A DNA stretch of 64,000 nucleotides from Bacteroidota bacterium (lineage in GTDB: Bacteria; Bacteroidota; Bacteroidia; AKYH767-A; OLB10). Where the stretch lies: assembly GCA_016714005.1 (NCBI GenBank), contig JADJOA010000002.1, positions 658,679 to 722,678 on the forward strand, in the 5' to 3' direction. The notes below the pieces were generated by a model. That model did no database searches and was not told the origin of the DNA. It was given only the letters and a program-made list of their open reading frames with translations. This document shows positions 9,787 to 18,883 of this stretch, piece after piece (position 1 is the stretch's first letter; each line of letters starts with the position of its first letter). The translations under genes were made by a program, and so were the position numbers.

Positions 9787-10653
9787 TTAGTTGGTCATTA
9801 CAACTAAGTATTTTGATGCGCTCCAGAATTTTTCGGGGTCTGTTATCACCAGGTCAGAAACTGTTTTGTCAGTTTGCTCAAGGCGATATGAATCTGAAGG
9901 ATGAGTAGTTACTAATTTTGCGCTCTTGCTATTGATTGGAATAGATGCGGTTTGTGTGTAATCAATTTTAGTGAAAGATTCATTTTTAATTGCAGGAACC
10001 ACTTTGGGTTTTGCACCTAAACCAAGCACACCGCCTTCTTTTGCCAACACTTTTTGGTCTCTCAACTTTTTATAATTACCCACAGTGTAGTAAGCTGTAT
10101 GCAACTTTGTGGTTTGGTCAGCAATTACGATTACGCGGTTTGCATTCTCGGTGTTAAGCGAATCGTAACTTGTACGGATCGTTGCCAATTGTACATTTAA
10201 GCTACCGAGTTGCTCGTTAAGTGATGCAAGTTCTTTTTCTTTCTGCACCAATTGCTCTTTAAGATTAGCAACCATTTTCTCTAACTTACCTACTTTACCA
10301 CTGTTACGTTTAATTGATTTTTCTAAATCGGCAATGCGGGTTTTGTTTTCAGTCATTAATTGGTTAATGGCTTCAATTTCTGCATTAATTCTTTCCTTAG
10401 TGGTTTTTGCCATTTCAGGATTTTTTTCAGCGCTCATAGCAATAGATTGTTGCTTTTGAGTGATGGTGTTTAAATTCGTTTCAACCTCGTTGAAAGAACT
10501 TATAAACTCGTCAATCGTTTGGTTATTTGCATTGGTGATAGCAACCAACGAATCGCGCTGACGGGTTAACTGCTCTGCCTGTTCTTTGTAGTTTTCGCAA
10601 CCAGTTAACATGGCGGCTATAGCAACCGGAACTATTAACAATGTCTTTTTCAT
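9787..10653 (-). CDS. Coiled-coil lipoprotein of unknown function
   Basis: 288 residues. The N-terminus is a lipoprotein signal (MKKTLLIVPVAIAAMLTGC, Cys19). Residues ~20-180 are an extended coiled coil (KERINAEIEAINQLM, KVGKLEKMVANLKEQL, KEKELASLNEQLGSL). The C-terminal third is probably beta-rich and contains YYTVGNYKKLRDQKVLAKEGG and SDSYRLEQ. Related Bacteroidota lipoproteins with this plan are usually uncharacterised; some carry an adhesin name in databases, which I do not rely on. It reads toward 8892-9602 and has its own terminator. Confidence 0.75.
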   Translation of the reverse strand: MKKTLLIVPVAIAAMLTGCENYKEQAEQLTRQRDSLVAITNANNQTIDEFISSFNEVETNLNTITQKQQSIAMSAEKNPEMAKTTKERINAEIEAINQLMTENKTRIADLEKSIKRNSGKVGKLEKMVANLKEQLVQKEKELASLNEQLGSLNVQLATIRTSYDSLNTENANRVIVIADQTTKLHTAYYTVGNYKKLRDQKVLAKEGGVLGLGAKPKVVPAIKNESFTKIDYTQTASIPINSKSAKLVTTHPSDSYRLEQTDKTVSDLVITDPEKFWSASKYLVVMTN

Positions 10654-10940
10654 ACTTTTTGATTTTTTGAATTTGAACTATATTATGTAATAGCCGTGCC
10701 AAACCAGTTAAACAAACCTTTTGATGACCTTATTAAAATCATTTTTCAAAAGAATTTTCCTCTGAAAAAGCATGGATTAAGGGAAGGAAATTTTTCTTTC
10801 TTATCACAATCAATCTAAAATTAAAGTGTAAAACTTTTACTCAAAAAGGGAAGCGTTTTCCCAAAATGAAACTAATTTGGGGCTGTTAAAATGATTTGAA
10901 AAGGATTTCGTTTAACTTTCAATAAACCCAAAACCTCAAG

Positions 10941-13416
10941 ATGTTCCGCTTTAAAATTGCATTAGGATTTTTACTTGCGCTTACGCTTGCTGCTGCCGGA
11001 GTGTATTTTACTTACGCTTTTCTAACCCGCATGTCAAATACTATTGACAAAGCTGTTAAACCTGATGAGAGATTAGTCATGCTTAAAAATTTAGTTAATG
11101 ATATTTATAGTGCCGAAAACGCAGTACGAACATTTGCAGTTAGTAACAACGAAAAATATCTTGAGCCTTATTATCAGTTATTATCAACTATTGATGCCGA
11201 TGCTGGTACACTAAAAAATGCTTTTGCAGCAAACAATTCAGATATTGATGAAATTACATCGCTGTTAAAAGAAAAGCTTTCATCGTATGATGAGTTAATA
11301 GAATTGCGATACAACAGTTTAATTGAAGATTACACCCAACAATTGAATTTACAAGCTGCCGAAGCCGACTCGCAAGCCCAGGCAGCAAGAGAGCAAGCCA
11401 AAAATCAAAAACCCGGAAAATTTTTTCTTGGTCTGACTTTGAAAAAAACTTACACAGCAAAACAAAAAGAACTTGATACATTAATTGCAATGAAAGAAAC
11501 ACAATCGGTTATGCTTAAACAAAAAGTAAAGCAATTAACCGAAGAGCAAAATGCAAGAGTAAAAGAAATTGCAACCCGCGAACTTGAATTGCTGGAAAAA
11601 GACAGGAGTATAAATACAGAACTGTTTAATAAAATAAACCATCTTGAAGAAGGTGTAGTAAGAGAAAATAAAATAAACATCAAGAAAACAATTGCCGATC
11701 TAGAAAAACAACAGCAGATACTGCTATACATCTCAATTGCAGCCTCTGCTTTTATTTTGCTTTTGAGCATTATCATTTTTGCTGATATTAACAGAAGCAA
11801 TACATACAAAAAGCAATTAGAAATTTCGCGTAATCGTGCTGAACAACTTGCTAAATTCAGAGAAGAGTTTTTAAGCAATATGAGCCATGAGTTGCGCACG
11901 CCAGTCAGCGCCCTTTCGGGGTTCAGCAAAAGGCTTGAAAAAACAAATCTCAATACTGAGCAACAAGAGTTTTTAAAAAAACATTTCGTTTGCTTCAGAT
12001 CATTTGCTTGGTGTTATTAACGATGTATTAGATATTGCGCGTATAGAAAGCGGACAGTTAAAACTTTCCGAAGATAATTTTTCTGTTTACGAAACCGCAC
12101 GTGAAGTAATTTCTCTTTTATCTATAAAAGCATTAGAAAAAAATATTGAGTTATCAACTGATATAGATTCTGTAAAAAACATGCTCGTCAGCGGAGATGC
12201 GATGCGATTGAGACAACTGCTGGTAAATATTTTAGGTAATGCTATAAAATTTACTTCACATGGTACTGTGAGTTTAAATATTAAATCATCTGGCACGGCT
12301 AATGAAGAAGGAAACAAAAATTTTGAAATAAAAATTCAGGATACTGGAATAGGAATACCGGCTGATAAATTGAAGAGCATATTTGAGCCATTTACGCAGG
12401 CGGATATGGGTATAGCCCGCAAGTTTGGCGGAACAGGATTGGGATTGAGCATTTCAAAAAAAATTGTTGAGTTGCTTAAAGGAGAGCTAAAAGCCGAAAG
12501 CAAAGAAGGAGAAGGAACAACATTTACTGCTGTTCTTCCTTATAAGGTTGTTTCAACAACAGAAAATCTTTTTCAAAACGATAACACTCTTGAAGAAAAG
12601 AAAATTGAAACGCCTGTAAAAACGTTAATAGGTTTAAAAATTTTATTGGCAGAAGATGATGAGCTTAACAATATTTTACAGCAAAGCATATTAAATGACT
12701 TGGGTGCCATTGTTGATGGCGTTGGCAATGGTGAGGAGGTATTGATGAAACTGCAACTCGAAAGATATGATGCCGTGCTGATGGACTTGCAAATGCCGGA
12801 ACTTGATGGAATTGAAACTACAAGAAGAATAAGACAGGACTTAAAAAGTAATGTGCCTGTTATTGCCATTACAGCCAATATCCACAATGCACAAAAAGAA
12901 AAATGTTTTGCTGCTGGAGTAAATGATGTGGTTATAAAACCTTTTTCAGAAAGCCAGATTGCAGAGGCTATCCTTAAATTTGTTTCGCAAGCTAATTACC
13001 TCAGTATTAAAACTAAGCAGGAGTATATTGCCAAAAAAGAACCAACCCTTCAAAAACCATATAATCTGGCTACATTAGAAAAAGCATCAAACGGCAACAG
13101 AGATTTTGTGGTAAGAATGATAAAGCTCTTTTGCATGAGTGGCGAAAGTTTGTTTACTAAAGCAAAAGAAAACCTAACGGCAGGCAATACAGCTAAAACT
13201 GCAGAAAATATACACAGGCTCATTCCGTCATGCAGGCAATTAAATATTTCTCAACTTGCACTAACCTTAAAACAATTAGAGGATGATTGCATTGAAAATA
13301 AAAACAGCGCAAATATTTTACACCAGTTAAATGATTGTTATCTGTACTTTACTGAAGTATCTAAAATGATGAATGATGAAGTTGAATTACTTCAAAAACC
13401 AATACAGAGCTCATAA
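10941..13416 (+). CDS. Hybrid sensor histidine kinase with receiver and Hpt domains, frameshifted
   Basis: About 824 residues once repaired. Order: TM1 (~7-28), periplasmic helical sensor region resembling CHASE3 (DIYSAENAVRTFAV), long coiled coil, TM2 (~255-277), HisKA with phospho-His316 (NMSHELRTPVSALSG), HATPase (N-box LLVNILGNAIKF, G1 DTGIGIP, G2 GGTGLGLS), receiver domain (AEDDE; phospho-Asp in VLMDLQMPELDG; Lys in VIKPFSE), and a C-terminal Hpt domain (ENIHRLIPSCRQL). The frame breaks just after the H-box, where an A7 run at ~11985-11991 should be A6; the correct continuation is KNISFASDHLLGVINDVLDIARIESG. It is an inner-membrane phosphorelay kinase. The next gene (NtrC-type) is a likely partner, 28 bp downstream. 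Confidence 0.88.
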
Positions 13417-13443
13417 CATTTTGTAACGTTTAAATTTTAAATT

Positions 13444-14790
13444 ATGCAGGAAAAAGGTCTTAAAATATTTTTTAGTTGAAGATGATGATTGGTTTAACGA
13501 GTTTCTATGTTACATTTTAACGTTAAACCCCGATCATGATGTAACAGCCTTTAAAAAGGCAAAGACCTGCTAAAAGCATTAAGTAAACAACCGCACATAG
13601 TTACGCTCGATTATAATTTACCGGATATAGATGGCGGCACATTACTTAAAAAAATAAAAGAACAAGGCCCACAAACGGAATGCATTATTATAAGCGAACA
13701 GGATAAAATTGACACGGCAATTAGTTTACTTAAAGATGGCGCATACGATTACTTTGTAAAATCTCAGGATATTAGAGACAGGTTGCTTAACACCATAGAA
13801 AAAATAAAGCAGCAGCAATTACTGCAAACAAAAATTACAAGGCTTGAAGAGGCGGTAGGAAGAAAATACAGCTTTGAAAACAGGCTTATAGGCAAAAGCG
13901 AAGATTTTCAAAAAATTTTTCCTCTTATTCAAAAGGCAATTCAAACAAATATAACTGTATCAATAACCGGTGAGACCGGAACTGGAAAAGAAGAAGTTGC
14001 AAAGGCAATTCATTACAACTCATCTCGAAAATCGGGGCCGTTTATAGCAGTAAACATGGCTGCCATACCTAAAGAGCTTGCAGAGAGTGAATTGTTCGGG
14101 CACGAAAGGGGAGCTTTTACCGGAGCCTTAAATTCTCGAACAGGAAGGTTTGAAGAAAGCAACAGCGGCACTTTATTTCTTGACGAAATCGGGGAAATGG
14201 ATTTACAACTACAAGCTAAATTGCTGCGTGTATTGCAGGAGAAAGAAGTGATAAAACTTGGCAGCAATAAACCTATAAAATTTGATGCCCGCATAATGGT
14301 TGCTACACATAAAAATTTGCAGGAAGAGGTAAGGCGTGGTGCTTTTAGGAAGATTTATTTTTCAGGTTGTTTGGGTTGCAAATTAAAATACCTGCATTAA
14401 GAGAGCGTACTACCGACATTATATTGCTGGCAGAATTTTTATTAAAAATTTTTGTTCGGAAAACAACCTCAATACAAAGCCGTTATCCGTACATGCAAAA
14501 CAAAAACTGCTGGCTTATCATTTTCCGGAAATGTTCGAGAGCTAAAATCTGTAACTGAACTTGCCTGCGTAATGAGTGAAGGAAAAACAATTGAACCCGT
14601 TGATTTAAATTTTTCACACTCCGACTTTTCAACCGAGTTGCTCTCCGAAGAAATGACTCTTGAGGGTTACGAGAAAAAAATTATCCATCATTTTTTGAGC
14701 AAATACAACAACAATGCGCTATTAGTTGCAGAAAAACTTGGTATTGGTAAAAGCACCATTTACCGTTTTTTAAACCGCGAAAAGAATTAG
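13444..14790 (+). CDS. NtrC-family sigma-54-dependent response regulator, broken by about five indels
   Basis: Restored length is ~448 residues, typical of the family. Order: receiver domain (FLVEDDDW; phospho-Asp in VTLDYNLPDIDGG; Lys in YFVKSQD), AAA+ domain (Walker A GETGTGKE, sigma-54 contact loop GAFTGA, Walker B GTLFLDEIGEMD), and a Fis-type helix-turn-helix (EKLGIGKSTIYRFLNREKN). Breaks: one extra T at ~13470; missing G at ~13558; missing G at ~14347 (FRED reads FRKI); missing A at ~14443; missing G at ~14528 (PGNVRELKS). Only a 205-residue and a 112-residue piece remain open. Either a pseudogene or, given the window-wide pattern, sequencing errors. Probably phosphorylated through the kinase just upstream. 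Confidence 0.85.
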
Positions 14791-14797
14791 CATACTC

Positions 14798-16231
14798 TTA
14801 CAAAGATGATTTGCGTGATTCAATAATTCCGTGCTCTATTGCAAAGAAAATTACATCTACCATGTTCTTTGCTTTTATTCTTTCATAAATTCTCATTCGG
14901 TGATTATCTACCGTTCTGTCAGAAATAAAGAGCATTTCAGATATCTCCTTACTCTTAAATCCTTGTGCTAGCAACTTTATAATTTCAATTTCTCGCTCAG
15001 TAAGTTCTACTTTTAATGAGCTTGCTCTTATCCATTGCTTTGGGCTTATACCCTGCTCCAGTAATATATCATTTAACTCTTTTGAATAATATCTTTTACC
15101 TGCACAAATATCTTTAACGGCTAGTTCTATTTCTTCTATATCAGTATTCTTTAGCAAATAACCACGTGCACCTGCTTTAAACATTCTTACCACACTCTCT
15201 TTGTCTTCAAGCATGGTAAGGCCTAATACTTTTATCTCAGGATATGCTTTTACAATTGTTTTGGTTGCTTCTATGCCATCAATAATTGGCATTCTTACAT
15301 CCATAAAAATTAAATCAATTTTATGGGTATTAACTATATCAATAGCTTCCCTTCCGTTTTGAGCATTGTAAATGTGATTCGAAAACGGTCTGCGCTTAAT
15401 TAATTTTTCAAGTCCCTGCCTGAATAACTGGTGGTCATCTGCAATTAAAATGTTTAAAGATTCAGTCATAAAAACTTCTTTAATGTTTTTAAGAGGATAG
15501 GTTATTACGCATCCGAAACCATTGCCTGGTGTTGAGTCAAATTTTATTTTCCCGCTGTACATCTCAGCTCTTGATTTAATGTTCTGAATTCCTATTCCAT
15601 TAATATTTGATTCTGCAATTTGGACGCCTTTTCCATTATCATTGTAAGCAAACATAAGAGAATTTGAATCCACAATTAATTTAACATCTATATGTGTGCA
15701 ATGTGCATGCTTAAGTGCATTATTAAGCAACTCCTGGCAAATGCGAAAATGATTTAATTGAAACGGTTTGTCAAGTAATATCCCATTTAAATTTATGTCA
15801 TGATTAAATTGGATGTTTCTTTTTTCGCAGTTGCGTCCATATAGGTTTAATAATTCGGCAACCATTCCATTTGAACTAACAAATGCAGTTGATTGTGCTC
15901 TTACTATTTCTCTTATTCTTAGTACCAAGCCGTCAATCGCACCAACATTATCCTTAACGCTTTCTTCAATATCCTCGCGAGATGTTTCTTGCAGAATTGC
16001 CTGTGTATGAAACCTTATTGCATTTAACCCTAATCCTATATCATGATGTAAATCAACCGCTATTCGGTTGCGCTCCTCGTCTTGTGTTTTATAAATAGCA
16101 TCTAATATTTCCTTATCGCGCAAAACTTTTGATTGATAGTTTTTATAAATAAGCACAACAAAAAAAACTGCCATAAAAACAAAAACAACGCTAACAGTAA
16201 TAACAAAAAAAATTAATTCTTTCCCTTCCAT
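14798..16231 (-). CDS. NarX-type histidine kinase and LuxR-type response regulator in one reading frame
   Basis: 477 residues. Part one: TM (~5-28), then HisKA_3 with RNRIAVDLHHDIGLGLNAI (phospho-His62), HATPase N-box QELLNNALKHAHC, G-box DNGKGV and GIGIQNIKSRAEMY. Part two begins at Met255 (MTESLNILIADDH): receiver domain with phospho-Asp in LIFMDVRMPIIDG, Lys in YLLKNT, and a LuxR helix-turn-helix (LTEREIEIIKLLAQG, SDRTVDNHRMRIYERI). These are normally two genes. One extra T in the T5 run at 15470-15474 would end the kinase and let the regulator start at its own ATG (15469) in an overlapping stop/start. So the fusion is either real or an indel artefact. It directly follows the membrane protein (TAA then ATG). 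Confidence 0.85.
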   Translation of the reverse strand: MEGKELIFFVITVSVVFVFMAVFFVVLIYKNYQSKVLRDKEILDAIYKTQDEERNRIAVDLHHDIGLGLNAIRFHTQAILQETSREDIEESVKDNVGAIDGLVLRIREIVRAQSTAFVSSNGMVAELLNLYGRNCEKRNIQFNHDINLNGILLDKPFQLNHFRICQELLNNALKHAHCTHIDVKLIVDSNSLMFAYNDNGKGVQIAESNINGIGIQNIKSRAEMYSGKIKFDSTPGNGFGCVITYPLKNIKEVFMTESLNILIADDHQLFRQGLEKLIKRRPFSNHIYNAQNGREAIDIVNTHKIDLIFMDVRMPIIDGIEATKTIVKAYPEIKVLGLTMLEDKESVVRMFKAGARGYLLKNTDIEEIELAVKDICAGKRYYSKELNDILLEQGISPKQWIRASSLKVELTEREIEIIKLLAQGFKSKEISEMLFISDRTVDNHRMRIYERIKAKNMVDVIFFAIEHGIIESRKSSL

Positions 16232-16885
16232 TTATAGTTTCTGAATTTTATTTAACCCCTTAAGGTAGCATAACATTTTAGTAATGTTGGCAACAAGCGA
16301 AATAACCCAAACCTGAATCATTTTTGTTTCATCCTTTATCATTAAAAAATTTGTGCCGCTTGTAACAACACAGTCAATTAATGAATATATAAAAGTTCCT
16401 ATCGCAAACCAGAAAACGGGGCTGTGAAACATATTTATTTCTTTACTGCTTGAAAAATTGTATAGAACAATTCCGGAAATAAATATTAAGACTAATGACT
16501 GAAGGGTGATTTGTACTAAATCCAATGTATTGGCTTTGGTTGAATCCAGAAGCGCATACATCGATATAAATGTTACCAATACCGTTAGGACAATAAAAAA
16601 ATACCGGCTAGTTTTAAATTTTAAATATTTTAGGAAACAAAATGTTATTAATAAAAAACCTATTATAGAAAAAACATCCATCATAAGCGTGTTATTTATT
16701 CCAAAAAAGTAAAAGCAACCTAAAATAACATCAAACAAAGCTTCTGATATAAAGAAATAAAAAAATAAGTTATAGTTGCCCAATAGTTCTTTTCTAATTA
16801 GCCATGCTTTTACGGCAACTATAATTGATATTAAGGTTGAGGTTAGCGCAACCAGTAAATAAAATATCTGGAACTTATTTCCCAA
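16232..16885 (-). CDS. Multi-pass membrane protein of unknown function (signalling operon)
   Basis: 217 residues with about seven hydrophobic helices (FYLLVALTSTLISIIVAV, FFYFFISEALFDVILGCF, FIVLTVLVTFISMYALL and others) joined by short loops. The start is TTG, one base after the stop of the upstream gene; no in-frame ATG precedes it. Its stop codon directly abuts the ATG of the kinase/regulator gene, so they are surely co-transcribed. Position suggests a membrane sensor or regulator feeding that kinase, but no known sensor motif is visible. Confidence 0.75.
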   Translation of the reverse strand: MGNKFQIFYLLVALTSTLISIIVAVKAWLIRKELLGNYNLFFYFFISEALFDVILGCFYFFGINNTLMMDVFSIIGFLLITFCFLKYLKFKTSRYFFIVLTVLVTFISMYALLDSTKANTLDLVQITLQSLVLIFISGIVLYNFSSSKEINMFHSPVFWFAIGTFIYSLIDCVVTSGTNFLMIKDETKMIQVWVISLVANITKMLCYLKGLNKIQKL

Positions 16886-16886
16886 T

Positions 16887-17210
16887 CTAATCTGAGTTTA
16901 AGGGATTATCAACACTACAACAATGCGGGCAAGGCCATGACCTTTCTAACAGTCTTCCATCTACTAAGTCATTGGCTTCGGAATTTACTCCCACAAGAAC
17001 CAAAACCTTTTTACGCTTTTCATCAATACCATAATAGTATCTGAATCCAACACACCCTTCCTGATTTAGCAATTCCAGTAAAGCATCTTTGCCAAAATAG
17101 CCTCCCTTTTTTTCATCGGGAGAAATAGTTCTTCTATAATTAGCTGTGTATTCGGCAGCTAATGCTAAACTAATGTTGTGGTCTTCTCGACCTGTTAATG
17201 TTTCTGCCAT
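16887..17210 (-). CDS. Small conserved hypothetical protein with a C-terminal CPHCC motif
   Basis: 107 residues, soluble. The middle has GGYFGKDALLELLNQEGCVG and KKVLVLVGVN; the C-terminus carries WPCPHCC, which could bind a metal or be redox-active. I recall similar small proteins as hypothetical in Bacteroidota. It is the first gene of a tight three-gene minus-strand operon (this gene, the membrane protein, the kinase/regulator). A TATATTTG box lies 30 bp upstream. Confidence 0.75.
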   Translation of the reverse strand: MAETLTGREDHNISLALAAEYTANYRRTISPDEKKGGYFGKDALLELLNQEGCVGFRYYYGIDEKRKKVLVLVGVNSEANDLVDGRLLERSWPCPHCCSVDNPLNSD

Positions 17211-17239
17211 AGTAATAAAGTTTTAGATTGTTAAGCTGC

Positions 17240-17247
17240 CAAATATA
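17240..17247 (-). promoter_or_regulatory. Candidate -7 box (TATATTTG) of the signalling operon
   Basis: The minus strand reads TATATTTG, an exact TAnnTTTG match, 30 bp upstream of the 17210 start. No clear -33 box. Confidence 0.4.
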
Positions 17248-17423
17248 ATATCACATTTATACGATTTTTTGGAGTGCCTTATTTGGTTACCCATTCGTTT
17301 TTTTTCAATTTCTAACATACCCCTAGTGCCAGTAGCAGTTTATAGGATTTTGACAAAACCGCCATTACCAAAAATTGAGTAAAAATACCTAACGATTTGC
17401 GCCAAGTACTCAACAGCTATTTT

Positions 17424-17437
17424 GAGTAGTTCTACTC
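17424..17437. promoter_or_regulatory. Palindrome GAGTAGTTCTACTC, possible operator
   Basis: GAGTAG-TT-CTACTC is a perfect inverted repeat in the divergent region between 17210 and 17506. Related GAGTA/TACTC half-sites occur nearby (AAGTACTC at ~17405, TTGAGTA at ~17377). A LuxR-type regulator is encoded just downstream, so autoregulation is possible. A T7 run follows on the + strand, so a terminator-like function is an alternative. Confidence 0.35.
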
Positions 17438-17505
17438 TTTTTTTCGGGGTTTTGCCACCTTAAGTTTGCTGCCTAATTACTTAACACTGCACTTGCAAAC
17501 AATAA

Positions 17506-17697
17506 ATGGTTATGATAAAATTAAACGAGAGCGAAAATGGAATGATTAAAAAAATAGGCACTCTGTTAAAAAAACTATCATTAATTATGAATTTAGAAAA
17601 TCAATCAAAAAACAATAAAGCCCCTGACATTAAAAACAAAATTGCACCGCACCGCACAAAACTTGAGCAAGATATTTTTGACAATGATGGAATTTAA
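17506..17697 (+). CDS. Possible small hydrophilic protein
   Basis: 63 codons, starting with two close ATG codons. The product is Lys/Asn-rich with no recognisable domain. It has its own space between two minus-strand genes and is divergent from the signalling operon. Coding status is uncertain. Confidence 0.3.
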   Translation: MVMIKLNESENGMIKKIGTLLKKLSLIMNLENQSKNNKAPDIKNKIAPHRTKLEQDIFDNDGI

Positions 17698-17853
17698 TGT
17701 TGGTTGAGTTATTGGGTTAATCTCCTCAATTTAATTAACCCTAGATAGAGTCATTGAGACAATCACTCTCATCTTTAACTCAAACAAAGGTAACATCCCG
17801 TAAGGTGTACACCTCTTTTCATAAGGCACTCACGTTATTAAACAAGTTACAAA

Positions 17854-18807
17854 TCAAAACACAGCACTTGCAATTTTTCTAATATTATCCGGATTCCCCA
17901 TTGTATAAAAATGCAGGCATGGCGCTCCCATTTTTATCAGCCCTTTTGATTGATTAATTGACCATTCAACTCCTACTTGTTTAACTTCGTCATCCGTGTT
18001 GCATTTTTCTATTTCATTATGCAACTCAATGGGTATATCAATGCTGAATGTTTTAGGTAAAATAGTTAGTTGCTTTTTAGTGCTCATTGGTTTTAATCCA
18101 GGAATAATGGGAACTGTAATACCGGCATCTCGACATTTGGTAACAAATTTTTCGTATTTCTTGTTATCAAAAAACATTTGTGTAACTATGTAATGCGCAC
18201 CGGCATCTACTTTCTTTTTAAGGTAATTAATGTCCACATCAAGGTTAGGCGCTTCAAAATGTTTTTCGGGATAACCGGCTACACCAATACATAAGTTAGT
18301 GGGCTCTACATCTTTTAAATCTTCGTCAATAAATTTTCCATTGTTGAGGTTTACAACTTGGTTAACCAAATCAAGTGCATAATGATGCCCCCCTTTTTCG
18401 GGAACAAACTGCTGCTCATTTTTTTGAGCATCGCCACGCAGTAGTAAAACATTATCTATTCCCAAGAAACTTAAATCAATTAAAGCGTCTTCGGTTTCTT
18501 CTCTTGTAAAACCTCCGCAAATGATGTGGGGTACAGCATCTGTTTTGTACCGGTTTATTATAGCTGCGCATATACCAACTGTGCCGGGACGTTTGCGCAC
18601 TGATATGCGCTCTAAAAATCCGCCATCGCGTTTTTTATAAATATACTCTTCGCGGTGATAGGTAACATCTATAAACGGTGGCTTAAATTCCATTAACGGG
18701 TCAATGGTATTAAAAATAGATTGTATGCTCTTTCCTTTTAAAGGTGGTAAAATTTCAATAGAGAAGAGTGTTTTTTTTGCTTTGGCTAAATGCTCCGTTA
18801 CTTTCAT
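17854..18807 (-). CDS. metF: Methylenetetrahydrofolate reductase
   Basis: About 317 residues from the ATG at 18807; the open frame reaches 18837, but MKVTEHLAKAKKTLFSIEILPP is the natural start. It reduces 5,10-methylene-THF to 5-methyl-THF with FAD and NAD(P)H, supplying methyl groups for methionine. Family marks: FSIEILPP near the start, FIDVTYHREE, GICAAIINRY, DNVLLLRGDAQ, GVAGYPEKH, GAHYIVTQMFFDN, IPIIPGLKPM and APCLHFYTMG at the end. It follows the T9SS cargo copy A (76 bp gap containing a 30-bp palindrome). Its first ~26 codons are duplicated at 22983-23056. Confidence 0.95.
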   Translation of the reverse strand: MKVTEHLAKAKKTLFSIEILPPLKGKSIQSIFNTIDPLMEFKPPFIDVTYHREEYIYKKRDGGFLERISVRKRPGTVGICAAIINRYKTDAVPHIICGGFTREETEDALIDLSFLGIDNVLLLRGDAQKNEQQFVPEKGGHHYALDLVNQVVNLNNGKFIDEDLKDVEPTNLCIGVAGYPEKHFEAPNLDVDINYLKKKVDAGAHYIVTQMFFDNKKYEKFVTKCRDAGITVPIIPGLKPMSTKKQLTILPKTFSIDIPIELHNEIEKCNTDDEVKQVGVEWSINQSKGLIKMGAPCLHFYTMGNPDNIRKIASAVF

Positions 18808-18826
18808 TATGGTATTGTGTAAAACA

Positions 18827-18856
18827 AAAGCGTTCAATCAATTGATTGAACGCTTT
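18827..18856. terminator. 30-bp perfect palindrome after cargo copy A
   Basis: AAAGCGTTCAATCAA is followed directly by its reverse complement. On the minus strand it lies after the cargo stop codon, and a T-rich TTGTTTTAC follows, so it may terminate cargo transcription before metF. The same element, with one arm mutated, is in copy B. Confidence 0.5.
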
Positions 18857-18883
18857 GCAAATGTATATAAACTATAGGTAGGG

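Noticed and set aside
13444..14790. Programmed ribosomal frameshifting in the NtrC-type gene
   Set aside because: Five shifts in different directions at unrelated sites, including inside the receiver and AAA+ domains, do not fit programmed frameshifting; indel errors or decay are simpler.
17211..17853. tRNA or small RNA gene
   Set aside because: I looked for cloverleaf arms and a GTTCRA-type T-loop there and in the other gene-free stretches and saw none; only hairpins assigned above.
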